Below, one piece after another: positions 45,668-57,338 of a stretch of 64,000 bases of DNA (position 1 is the stretch's first letter; the number at the start of each line of letters is the position of its first letter). The position numbers and the translations under genes are program-made. The notes under the pieces are model-generated. The model did no database searches. It was not told where the DNA came from and worked only from the letters and a program-made list of their open reading frames with translations. Source of the DNA: Lathyrus oleraceus (taxonomy: Eukaryota > Streptophyta > Magnoliopsida > Fabales > Fabaceae); assembly GCF_024323335.1 (NCBI RefSeq), contig NC_066580.1, forward strand, positions 85,297,391-85,361,390. Reading direction: 5' to 3'.

Positions 45668-48340
45668 AGTCTCCAGATTGAATCGTGACCGTGGATTTCA
45701 TTTTCCAGATTTAATCATGGTTGTCCAATCTTATGACTTATTTTAATACGCCATGTGATTCAGTTGACTGAGGAACACGTTGGGTGCGCGCTTTTGGACT
45801 CTTGGATCTGCCAGCTCAATTAATGAGCTCAGATCCAATGGCTCACACTTTTCCATCTTTTTTAATTCTGATTTTAATTTCCATTTTATTTTTTAATTCC
45901 ATTTCATTTTCTAAAATTCATATCTCTCTCATTATTGGTCCAAAAATTATGGGACCACTTGCATTATTTCCCTTTTAATTTCTAGTTTCTAAAAATGATT
46001 TTTAATATTTTTTATTTTGTCATTTTCTATTTTTTAATAATTTTCTCTTTTCTGGTTATTTTTAATTCATTTTAAATAGTTTTTGAGATCCAAAAAATAC
46101 AAAAATATTTTCTCAACCTCTTTGAATGATGATAGATCTATCAAAAATAGTCTCATCAATTTTTTAATTGATTTGAGATTTATTTGAGATTTTAGTTCAA
46201 TTAGGTTATTTTTATGCATTTTTTAGTTGATTTAAAATAGTTTCTGACTTCTAAAAATGCTGAATTTTTTTTGTCAAACTTTGTTTGACGTTGTTGAACT
46301 TGGGATAATTCACTTGAACTTTTCAAAGTTGATTTGAAGTGAATTTGAAGTTTGACCTTTCTTTATTATTTTAATTCAAGTTTTATTTTAAATATTAAAA
46401 CTGCCAAAAATATTTTGTTTATTTCTTGACTTCTAATCTTCATTTTGCTTATGTTTTCTATTGTTTGACCTTGATCTTCTCTATCTTTGGTCATAGCTTG
46501 TTGATTATCTCATTCCATTTCATTTAATACACTTTAATTCTTCATCTTCTTCTTCTCCTTCTTCTTTTTCTTTTTTGATCAATGAGTTAAATATTGGTGG
46601 TTAGCATTGATTAGGGAGGTTTAATCTTCCTTGATTCAAATCTAATTCATCTTGATCATGGATCAAGCGAATGGCTTTGCATTAAGGATAGATTGCTTTC
46701 TAAATCATGCAAAGAACCTAAATCAATACAAGATCATTTCTCATCTTCTTTTTGGCAAGGCAAGTTGTTGGAGTTTGATTCACTAATCAAGACCACTAAC
46801 TTGTGTGGTTGCCTACATTATTATTGACCGGCCTCAGATAGTTGTGGCTTCTACATAAGTCCAATTACGATTGCTTAACATAGTGCTAAATTTGCCTTAT
46901 GGCACACTAACTACTAGCATTAACCATTAACATTTAATTCTTGCACTTTACATTTATGCAATTTACTATTCTTGTATATATTATTCATTTGCTTTTCCCC
47001 TTTGCTCATTTGAGCACATGTTTATGTTCATGCATTTTGCCATTTGCTCACTTGGGCACATAATTAAGTATATATTTTTTATGCTTGTGTTGCCTTGATT
47101 GTTGTGGACTAAATGCAAAGAAATGGACAAATAGACTTAGTTTCTAGGACATTCCCTATGCAAAATTAGAGTAAAAGGACTTTAATGTTGAAGATGGATT
47201 AGAAGGACCAAACCACTAAACTCACTCTTGTCCATTCTTGATTTGCTTCATAAAACCTTTTGATGTGTGTGCTTTTATGCTAGGGGATCCTATGGGAGCT
47301 CAAATTGAAGAACCATTTCCATGTTCATCCAAAGTGAAAGATACAAGATACATTGGAGATCTTCTAAGAGCTTGTTTGATTATGTTGATTGCTTGAGCTT
47401 ACTTATTTTGCTTGCATATTCCAAAGGATGGGAGCTACTTGGATCATCAATATGATCTCAAGAGAGGAACTCCATTTGTGGTCTTGTTTCTTATCTCTTA
47501 TCTCTTGTATACTTAGGATTTAGCCATTCTTCTTCCCTCCACTCTAACCCAAGCCAAAACTTTTGTGCAAACATTTAACACTTCTTTTCAAACATTAGAA
47601 ACCTAAGCTTTATGCTTTTGATTTTCAAACTTTCTTTTCATAACACTTATTTTGAATTGAACTTATAAGTCAACTTTGACCATATTTTGTACATACTTTT
47701 CATTGGTAAATATAACTCATTCAAATACTTTTGTGGTTTCAATGGTCACTCTCTTAATCAAATTTTTCATAACCTTTAGCTATTAGGTTTGAGTTATCCT
47801 TGAGGTAGATGTAATACTCACCTATATCCTTAGTGATGGACAATGAGTCTTCCATGCTTATTATAGGGTTAACCCCTCACTAGCATGTTGAAGCTATCCT
47901 CACATGGTGGATTTGTGGTTTTAGGTTGAGTTTTCTCCCTTGGATAACAAAAGACCTTAAGGCTTTTGGACTAATCAATTCACCAACTCATTTTGAGATT
48001 TTTACCCCGAGCTACGAGGTTTTGATCCTAATCTTTTTTAAGATGGTACGTAGGCAATGGGTTTATCCATCCAAACACAAAATGTAAATAACCTGTATAT
48101 TTTCTTCTCATCTCTTCAATCATGTTGGCACAAACAAATTTTCACAAAATACCAACCTTACAACAAATGTGAAAAGGGCTCCCTAGGAGTACCTAGGATG
48201 TTTTGGGTGCTTAAAACCTTCCCATTGCATAACCAACCCCCTTACCCTAATCTCTGAAATTTTTACTAGTTTTTGACTCGATAAAACTTTTAGGTTTTTG
48301 TTCGCTTTCTAACCATTCCTTTGGATAAATAAAAGTGCGG

Positions 48341-48350
48341 TGGCGACTCG
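48341..48350 (+). other. PBS-like TGGCGACTCG inside S4
   Basis: 70 bp before the LTR end, same relation as in B. Confidence 0.7.
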
Positions 48351-48411
48351 ACTTGTATGGTTTACCTTGGATTTAGTCAATATCTCTAATGGTAACAAAT
48401 ACCCCGCTACA

Positions 48412-48416
48412 CTATC
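48412..48416. repeat. Target-site duplication CTATC, right of S4
   Basis: Exact partner of 43576-43580. Confidence 0.92.
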
Positions 48417-50750
48417 AATATAGCAATCTTTATAGTTTGATACAAAAGAAGAGTAGTGTATAAATCTATTTCTACAACTCATTGACTACTTGAAAGCATA
48501 TTTTAAGTCAAGACTTGAATAATCTTTCTCAACAACAACTCAAATCTGAATATTCAAAATAGGGCAAAAATATCATTCATTACATCAATAACCTTTTGTC
48601 ACATACAATAGTCAAATGGAATACATAAACAATAAGGAATAGCTACTACCTCCAATCTTGACAAAGTGGGGTTTATCTCCTCATCATCATTTTTGACAGC
48701 AAAATGAAATACCAAACTCAACTCTGTTTTTCTTCTACAACTTCTGAATGATTTTTCCTTTTTTCCATTCTATTTTTTAAATATTTCATCATTTCCTTAA
48801 ATGTTCATTTTGGTCTAAAACTGAAAAGCGCTCTAAAAATGATACAAAACTGTCACACTAAAGTTGGGTTGAAAACAGAACAATTGGCCCAAACCAAATG
48901 CTTGCTGTTTTCGCAAGGTTCGCGGCGCGAACTGGAGCAATTTCATCTTCTTTGCCTTGCAAGCTTCATTTAATCATTTCTCCCAAGTTTGGTTCTTCAA
49001 ATGCTTCCAAATTGCCATTGAAACTTCTTCCAAATTATGCCTATGCACTCCAATGTTCTCTTGTCCAAAAACTCTAGAAAACTAACAAATACGTGAAATA
49101 TCTACTCAAAACATAATCAATTAAACTTAATTACATTTTTACAAAATTGTGAGGATAAAAGTGTGTAATTCAATAAAAAAATGGTAAAAGGGACCAATAA
49201 AAATATATGAAAAGTAGTGCTAATTGGTCCCTAACAACTCTCCCTAACTTATCATTTTGTTTGTCCCTAACCAAAAGTTTTCACAAAAACAACCAAAGTA
49301 ATGAAACAATAGATTGAAACAAGGATTAACCTAGGACATTCAAATGGTTCAAAAGTGTACGACACTTTCTCAATCCACCTATCTCAATGCTAGACAAAAC
49401 ATGAATAAGAACAATGGTTGGGTGCAATTAACGTACCAAGGAATTCAAAGCAATACATGTCAAAATTGAATACAACTTACACACACATCATAATAATGAT
49501 GAATAAACATGAAGGTTTTATTTCACTCATCCAAACAATTAAATCAACAACAACTCGAATCATGCGGTCATCAAAGCAAATACTAAATCATGTGAAAAAT
49601 GAGAATCAAGAGGTCTTTCAAAGGTTGTAATGTGGCTTGGGTGACAAGAAAGGATATGATTAAGAGAATTCAACAAAACTGCCTATCCTAAGGGAGCATT
49701 CCCATAAATTCAAACTCAACAACAATTTTCGTTTCTTTGATCCCAATCTTTCTTCTTTTCTTATTTTTCACATCCACACAACCATGAGCTTTCTCTTTGT
49801 TTTTTTTCTTTTCTTTTTCTTTGCTCCATAATTTCAAAGGTGACTTATTTTTTTCTTGTTTCTTTTCACAATTTCACCTTTTCTAAAACATCACTTTTCC
49901 AAGTTTCTAATCAACTCTTCTAATTTACTCTCCCCAACTTTAGATTTCAAGACCAAATTTATTCAATAATGCTCCCTACTTAGACATAGGCAAAAGACAA
50001 AATTTTCAAACAAACTCGGTTGAAGGTTCAATTGAAACGAAAGAAATTAGGATTCATTTATTCACAAAATTTTCAATTGACTTTACACTTATCAATCAAA
50101 TGAATCCTAAAACAAGCTCAAAGGGGGTTAACTAAGGATCACTCCTCACAAGGTTAGTTGATTCAAAACTTTTTGGCCAAGTGGTTTTTCTCATTAACAA
50201 ACAATGCCTCTATCATTTTCACAATTTTCACAAAAATAGATTAATGCATGATTTAGCATGATAAGAATGAATTGAAATAATGTTCGGTTTCCCGCATTTA
50301 GTGTACAATGGAAAGCTACCTCACAATTGGTTAAGTTCTATTTTGATTCAAAAATGACATGTATCTCAAGGAATTTATGATATGGAATTTTCAACACACC
50401 ATCAAACTACTCATGTTAAGTCTAGAAAGCGATAAAGTGTGCCTTGAAATGCCGACACCAATTCTTATCATCACCACTCGAAGTGTCCTACGCTTCCTTC
50501 CTTGCAAGCATTACTTGGTTTTTTCAATCTTAACTTAAGAATAAGAAAAATTAAACAAACAAATGAGGCATACCAAATTCATTGTAACACACAATTAAAT
50601 CTCACAAGAGATCCATGCAATTACAAACCAAAGTTTATGGTGAAACTAGAGCCACCAAAAGTACAATCATAATTAAACAAAGACAATAATAATAAAAAGC
50701 TCAAAATAAAAATCTACTACTGCTCAAACAAAATCCTCAATCTTCCTCAT
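48417..50750. other. Unassigned AT-rich repeat X, right part
   Basis: Continues X after S4 and runs to the D LTR. Landmarks are the inverted repeat GTTCGCGGCGCGAAC near 48919, the phrase ATTGGTCCCTAACAACTCTC near 49222, and T-rich tracts near 49730-49870. No coding frame of useful length or recognisable domain is seen on either strand. It may be the body of a noncoding, nonautonomous LTR element. CTCAT (50746-50750) would be the left target duplication of D. Confidence 0.4.
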
Positions 50751-51881
50751 TGTAAGACCCCAATTTTGTCCCTAAGATCCCTCATGGCATCATACCATAT
50801 CATATCATTGCCTCAAGGATCATTGTGCACCTTTGCTTCCCTCCTAGTGGGTGGGTTATCTTGTGAGTGTGGTTCTTGATCACCAAACATGTATTGCATT
50901 TGTATATCATTGATTTTCATTTGTTTACTAACCAAAAGTGCAAAAATATGTCATCTAACCTTGTTACTTGCAGCTGAAGCAACATTAGGTCAAGACAGTC
51001 AAATGTAGCCATTGAGCAATAGATGGTGGCCATTCTTGAGAATTTGGGCACCATGATCATTCATTAAGAGTTCATATAAGTTGTGATATCATTTGGAATC
51101 AAGATCTCAAGTGGTAGAAGCTTGAAATTCATCAAAACTTGGCTCATTCAACTGAAACCCTAGCAAAGTCAACTGTGCATTTAATCAGGGATTTGAAGGT
51201 GGGAGATGGTTGGAAAGGCCTCATTCATTTCCATACAAGTCTCATTTGACATTTCAAACATCATCATTGAAGAATTTGAGGTCAGATGGAAAGTTTCCAA
51301 AAATAGTAAGTGACCTGTAATTTCAAACTGCCAAAAATGGAAAGGTTTTCTCCTCAAGATTACATGTCCAAGAATGCTTCAAATGAAATTTTTTCCAACA
51401 TGAAAGTTGAATATATTGCTCTCACCTTTCCAAAAAGTCCAAGAACATCTATTTCTCATGTGTGATTGGCAAGTTATGATCAGATCATTGTCAAGAAAAG
51501 TTGAACTTCAAGGAGGCATAACTCTTGAACCAAAAGGCCAATTCATGTGATTCTTTTTTGAGCAATCTCCATTTGACATGAGCTATCATAATCCTTCATC
51601 ACATCTCATCAAAAATCATCACATAAAAAGTCCATTTTTCAAGTGAATCAATTTGAATTTTGGTGGGAAAAAAGGTGATTTTGAAAAGTAAGCATAATTT
51701 TCACTCCAAACCAATTGCAATGGCCTTAAAACAAAATTTGTGACTTGCTGCAAGAGGTTTTGCACTGTTCCATTGGTCATACTTGAATAAGGGCATTTTT
51801 GCCAAATTCCATTAACATGCTTTATTCACTAATCCATTCCATTTTTGCCTAATCATGTTTAGCTAGTGTGATTAACAGGTA

Positions 51882-51889
51882 CTATATAG
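51882..51889 (+). promoter_or_regulatory. Possible D LTR TATA motif (CTATATAG)
   Basis: GTACTATATAGTCC lies 1.13 kb into the LTR, roughly where S3 has its TATA. TATATAAAAG at 54325-54334 is a stronger match to TATA consensus but lies 3.6 kb in. Which one works is unknown. Confidence 0.35.
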
Positions 51890-52651
51890 TCCTAAACTTA
51901 ACAGAATTCTGCATCAACATGTCACAATCTCAGATCCAAACTCTTTTCATCTCAAATTCTCTCAAACTTTTTTTCACTTTGTTCATAAAATTTCACCATT
52001 CCTTTTGCTTGTTCTTGTGTTGATCATCATCTGCAGGTATAATTGAACATCTGTTGAAGCAAATCTTGGAAGAATCCTTGAAGATCGTGGCTGTTGGAAC
52101 CTTGCACATTCACATGGCAGTTGGATTTTTCAAGAGAATCAAGCATTGTTGAGCTGAATTCTTGCTTGCATTCATCTTCCTCTTGATCATTGAGCATCTG
52201 TTTCCACAATTGGATCCTTGAAACAAGCAAATCAAGATCTGCTTCATCAAAGAGGTTAGAACTCGAATGCTCCATTTCTTGCAATTCTCATGTGGCTTTG
52301 GTAGATCTTGGCATGTAGATGACACTACAACTTAGATCATGAAATTCCATTAAGATTTGAGCAAGTTATGTGGATTTGAATTTTTGATGCCAAAACTTAT
52401 TTCGATCGATTCTTTGCATGTGGTTAGAATTAAGTGAAATCAAGGTTAGATTAGTGATCTATGATGAAAGACAAGTTGAATGATATATTGCTTGTTGATT
52501 TCTGTGAGATTTCGTTCTTGATGATCATGAGCAGTCTGAAGATGATGATGAATGCTTAAGTTTTGTTTCCAGATCGCGTTTTAATCTGCCTGACCATGAT
52601 TTGCATGTTTTTTCTTGTTTGTATGCCATGCCGCGAATCAAAACACGCCAC

Positions 52652-52686
52652 CTCACTTAATGAAACGGTGCGTTTCATTAAGTGAG
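52652..52686 (+). other. 16-bp perfect hairpin in D LTR
   Basis: CTCACTTAATGAAACG (52652-52667) and its exact reverse complement (52671-52686) enclose GTG. S2 retains only a weak trace near 9755 (AATGAAACGATGCGTTTT). Confidence 0.85.
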
Positions 52687-54212
52687 CGCCAATTTTAAAC
52701 TCAAACGCGCTTCGATTCCGGATTCCAGCATTCTTCATTTGGCTTTTTGACATTATTTCCAATTTCATCTTCCATGTTTACATGCTTGGTTCATTCTTTT
52801 TTTAATTTTTCATCACAATAAAAAATCCATAACTCATGAAATAATAATCCAAATCATGTGCAATTTTTTGTGGAAAGTTCATCATCATGTCTACTTTTTT
52901 ATGGTTATTTTTTCAAGATTTGTGCACGGACGGATTTAATAATTGCCTAGGGTTTGTTTTCATATGTCATTCCTTGCACCTTGCTTACCATTTCTTTTAT
53001 GAAATCATGATGGTTGATCCAAAATTCTTGAAATTTTACATGCACGATCTAGACTCATTCCTGGTCATTTTGGTATATACTTTGTGATTTTTGCATTTCT
53101 GGATTGTGAGATATGACCTGATCTTTGGAGGTGTGACAATGTGTGTCACACCATTTCTTGTCCATGTTCTGGATTTTATTTTCCATGCTTATTAAATGCC
53201 AAATGCTTTGAATTTTTGCATGATGATACTTCTAGATGTCCAGTTTGGCCATGATTTTTTTGTAGAATTTTTGGATCCATTTCCTACTTGATTGGGATTT
53301 TCTTTTCTGTTTAGTCATTTGTGAACTTTTCTTGAGTGTTCAACTTCCATGATTTGTGAAATTCTTGGAGTTTACTGGATGGACTAGAAATTTGGCATGT
53401 GTATTATAGACATCTTGAAGTTTGCCATGGCTTTGGTTGCATTCATTTATCATGTTTGGTTTCTGTTTTATGATTGCTTGAAGTTGATGTACCATTTGTG
53501 GCCTTGTTTGAGCTTGTTTTTTGCATACCATGACTTGATGAATTTAATTTCCATGCTTTCTCTTATCCAAATGCAATGATTTTTGGTATGTTGCTCATTC
53601 AATGTGTTCTGTTTAGGCATGATTTTTCTTCGAATTTATTAAGCCATTTTGGTATTGATATGATTGTGATCATTCTGTTTGCTCCAATGTGATTCCAACT
53701 TGCCTAGTTTGACATGTTTTGCTTATGAAATGGATTTGGTGCATAGTTTTGATATGAGACCACCTGGACTTTGTTCTTATTTGATTAATCTTGATTTTGA
53801 TCAACTTTCATGTTCTGTTTTGGTTTATTTCCCCTCCTTTGACCCTAGGCCTTGTCCTAGGGGTCTTGCTTCTCATGTTTGAGTTTGATTTTCAGGTGAA
53901 GAAGCAAATGCATTAAGGAGATTAATTCAAGTTGATTGACTTTGGTTTATTGGATTGTTATGAACTAACTTGGTTTATTTTACAGGATGCCTCTAGCTCA
54001 TTTGACTTGAGCTTATGCTTTGCACATGTGATTGATTGTGTTGACTGTTGGCTCTTATCTTGTCTGTTTTGACTTTGTGATTGGTATACTGATTATATTT
54101 GATTGATTTCAGGTACATTAGTTGCTATAGTTCTTTTGTGAAATTGCTTTTGCTTTGCTTGATAGCATTAGCATTGAGGTATAACATCTTCTTCTTCATG
54201 TAGTCTGGAAGA

Positions 54213-54234
54213 CCTGGCCTGTTACTTGGCCAGG
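54213..54234 (+). other. CCTGGCC/GGCCAGG hairpin, D copy
   Basis: 7-bp stem with loop TGTTACTT, as in S1 and S2. Confidence 0.68.
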
Positions 54235-54333
54235 CACCTGTCTAAAGTCCTCCTTAAGAGGCAATGTTTGTGCTTGTTTATCTTTGTCCCCAAGCAGGAA
54301 AAGTCCTTTGAATAAGGCAATTGGTATATAAAA

Positions 54334-54352
54334 GAGATGTGTAGTCCATCTC
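54334..54352 (+). other. Covarying LTR hairpin, D copy
   Basis: GAGATG (54334-54339) pairs with CATCTC (54347-54352) around loop TGTAGTC. Two stem positions differ from the other families, and both partners change together. TATATAAAAG precedes it directly. Confidence 0.75.
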
Positions 54353-54782
54353 CTACTATTCTGTGTGTCATCCCTTTGCTCACAATACATGTTGTAGCAT
54401 TGTGGATATTAACCCAAGATCTATAGAGTCATTAACTTGTGGAGAGAGTTCCGACTTTCTGAACTCCCACACCTTCTATCATTTGAAGCTCTCCCTGACA
54501 AGGGATAAGAGCATGAGGCACACCCCTCATATCCTTTCATCTGCTTCACCTTAACTCTCAATGTTAAGGTTAAGAGCACCATTCACCCCATTCCAGTTGA
54601 CTTTAAAGTCTAACCCTTGCTTGAGCCTAATTGCTTATGTATAGTGTGTGCTATTTGACTTTGTTTGATTGATGGCTTGATCCATTTGTACATGTTTGCT
54701 TGCATGCCTTTGTGCATTTATCATCATTGCTCATTATTGCATGATCATCATTTCATATCTTTGTGACATGTTTGTGTGTCCA

Positions 54783-55290
54783 TTGAGGAATCAATTGTAA
54801 GTCCATATGTTGGCCATTGTTCCTATGATTTGGAAGGGATTGAGTGTAAGACCATGTTGTTGGCAACTTGTATCCTATTTGCTTATTGCTTTTGTTTTGT
54901 TGTATGTGAGGATTCGATTGTAAGTCCATGTTGGTGGCATTTGTATTCCTATGATCATCTTGTGGAGATTAGAATAAGTCCAGATAGATTGGCATCTGAT
55001 ATCCATGTTTTGTTTTGCTTTGGGAGATTGGAGTAAGACCATTTATTGGCATCTAGTATCCTTGTTTGTTTTGTTTCTTTGGAGATTGGTATAAGTCCAG
55101 TTGATTGGCATCCGGTATCCACTCTTTTGTTTTGTTTTGCCTTAGGAGATTAATGTAAGTCCATTGAGTGGCATCTGATATCCATGTTTGTTTTAGGAGA
55201 TTGGTGTAAATCCATTTATTGGTATCCGGTATCCACTTTTGTTTTGTGAGATTGGTGTAAGTCCATTGAGTGGCATCCGGTATCCATTTG
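54783..55290 (+). repeat. LTR minisatellite expanded to about nine units
   Basis: Units of 50-65 bp follow GAGATTGGTGTAAGTCCATT, GAGTGGCATCCGGTATCC, then a TTTTGTTTTG spacer. Early units (54783-54960) are diverged and later ones more alike, suggesting recent expansion at the 3' side. Related LTRs have two units. Confidence 0.85.
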
Positions 55291-56240
55291 TTTTGTTTAT
55301 TTGTTATTGCTCAGTTGCCTATTCCAAAGGACACACTTGAATCATCTTCTATATGATTTCAAGAGGTGAACCCTTCTTAGAAGTTTTACACTCCATTATC
55401 CATACCCTCTTTTGTTCCAAAACTCCTTTTCACATCTTGATTTTAAAACTTGAAATAAATGTTGTGCAAACATCTTCATGTCTTTTTCAAATTAGAAACT
55501 TGGACCTTAAGTCCTTGATTTTCAAACTTCACTTTTGTTAATACTCCTTTCTGAATTGAATCTTAATCATACTTTGACCATCCTTTTGTGAATAATCATA
55601 ATCAATTAACTTCACCAATTCAATTGTTTTGTGGCTTTGTCCATTCTTGTTAAGTTTTCATACATTAGCCATAGGTTTGATTTATCCTAGTTGGTTGATG
55701 TTAATCTTACCTTTTGTCCTAAGTTGATTGAATTGTAACTCTTCCTTGCTTATCATAGGTTTAACCCCTCACTAGCAAGTTGAAGCTTTTCTCACATGGT
55801 GGACATGTTGTTTGTATAAGGTTGAGTTTTCTCCCGTGGATAACGTAAGACCTTAGGGCTTGTGTTTAAAATTGAATTCACAATTTTTTTGGAAATCTTT
55901 TAGCCGAACTACGGCGTTTTGATCCTTTACCTTTTCATGGAAAGGTACGTAGGCAACGGGTTCATCCGTTCAAACACAAAAATAATAACTTGTACATTCT
56001 TTTCTCATCATCCCATTCATGTTTGCACAATAAATATTTCAAAACAAATAACATTTTCATTCAACAAGTGTGAAAAGGGCTCCCTAGGAGTACCTAGGAC
56101 GTTTTGGGTGCCTAACACCTTCCCATTGCGTAATTTACCCCTTACCCCGATCTCTGATCTTTTCACTAGTTTTCTATGTGTAAAACTTCTTAGGCTTTTG
56201 TTCGCTTTTTAGCCAGTCCTTTGGATAAATAAAAGTGCGG

Positions 56241-56250
56241 TGGCGACTCG
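56241..56250 (+). other. PBS-like TGGCGACTCG inside D LTR
   Basis: 74 bp before the LTR end and 81 bp before the true PBS. Confidence 0.72.
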
Positions 56251-56321
56251 ATTTCTTTGTATGCTTTGCTTATGGTTTAATCAATAAATCATATAGTGAC
56301 GAATACACCGCTACAGGAAAG

Positions 56322-56339
56322 TGGCGACTCTGTTGGGGA
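56322..56339 (+). other. Element D primer-binding site
   Basis: TGGCGACTCTGTTGGGGA, six bases after the LTR end; tRNA-Arg type as in known Ogre elements. Confidence 0.93.
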
Positions 56340-57007
56340 TAAACAATCCTTGGTGGTATTGCCTACTTTTCACCCTTGTTGTGTGATATGTTGTTATTTG
56401 TTATCTGACATATTTTTGTACAATTTGGGATAACTGTATTGATTGTAATGTTTGAATTGCTTGATATACAATTGTTGTTTGCTTTGGTGATCTCTGTGAG
56501 ACGAGTTCTATACCCGAACTCGAGTGCACCTTAGGATAGGAGAATGGCATAGTCTTGTTGACTGGTGTGGAGTATTCCTTAGCCAGTTGACTTGCGAGTC
56601 CATTCACTTGGTGGAGGTCATGTTGGATTAATAATGTCACACAAGTTATTTGTGGTTAGGCATTATTCTTTCAATCATGTGCCGCAGAAGCCAAGGACCT
56701 TAGTTTACCAAGCCCATCTTGGCCTATTTTTATGACGTAGTGTGGAGGTCGTTCAGATGTCAGTTCTGATGCGATTGTTACGCGATACTACACTCATAAG
56801 AGTTTCTCTTGAGAATATTGTTGGAATACGAGTATTCGATCCTCCGATAATATCCGAAAGATGGGACGATGATTATGGGAACCTCTGGTAGAACATGTCT
56901 GGCAGGTTTAAACCCTAGTACACTTCCTTTGGGCGGTTCTTAACCGAGACTCCATGCTCGTGACTCTCAGCAAACCCGTGATTCATGGTTGAGTCGTTCA
57001 GACAACC

Positions 57008-57175
57008 TTAATATCAATGGAACCTGGGTGTTGATCAGGTGTAATACTTAAATCCACCAAAAATGATGGTTGATATTAAGTATGTCAGAGTCGGTTTATG
57101 TACCGTTAATATCAATGGAACTTGGGTGTTGATAAGGTGAAAACCTAAATCCACCAAAATGGATGATTGATATTA
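57008..57175 (+). repeat. Duplicated leader stem-loop unit, period 98 bp
   Basis: Copies 57008-57079 and 57106-57175. Each begins TTAATATCAA and ends with TTGATATTAA or a near copy, its reverse complement, enclosing GGGTGTTGAT and AAATCCACCAAAA. E has a single, less symmetrical copy near 42950-43022. Confidence 0.82.
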
Positions 57176-57338
57176 GGGATACAATGAACTTTCCCATGAC
57201 CTTTGTCTGGTGTGACTTGCCTGATCCTTGAGTGTGATTGTTGCATTCATGCATTCATGCATTCATCCGCATTTCATGTCATCAGAAAAAGAAAATTTTC
57301 AAGGAACTTAAAAGGGTTTATTTGCAAAACTTTCAGAC

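Larger units (their letters stand above)
43581..48411 (+). mobile_element. Solo LTR S4 (TGTAAGACC family), 4831 bp
   Basis: Starts TGTAAGACCCCAATTTTGACC and ends ACCCCGCTACA, flanked by CTATC on both sides. It is nearly collinear with the B 3' LTR along its whole length and carries the same TATA box, both palindromic motifs, the microsatellite region and PBS-like TGGCGACTCG (48341). No internal region remains. This is the cleanest reference for the intact ends of this family. Confidence 0.94.
50751..56315 (+). mobile_element. Element D 5' LTR, 5565 bp
   Basis: Starts TGTAAGACCCCAATTTTGTCC and ends ACACCGCTACA, directly followed by the PBS. It contains a weak TATA-like CTATATAG (51882), a 16-bp hairpin (52652), a TATATAAAAG next to the covarying hairpin (54327-54352), the CCTGGCC hairpin, a nine-copy minisatellite, the CTCCCTAGGAGTACCTAGG block and PBS-like TGGCGACTCG (56241). 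LTRs of 5 kb or more are characteristic of Ogre. All ORFs in it are chance. Confidence 0.93.
56316..57338 (+). other. Element D leader
   Basis: Untranslated 5' leader of about 1 kb between LTR and ORF1. It is collinear with the E leader but carries its central stem-loop unit twice (57008-57175). No ORF of note. Confidence 0.85.
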
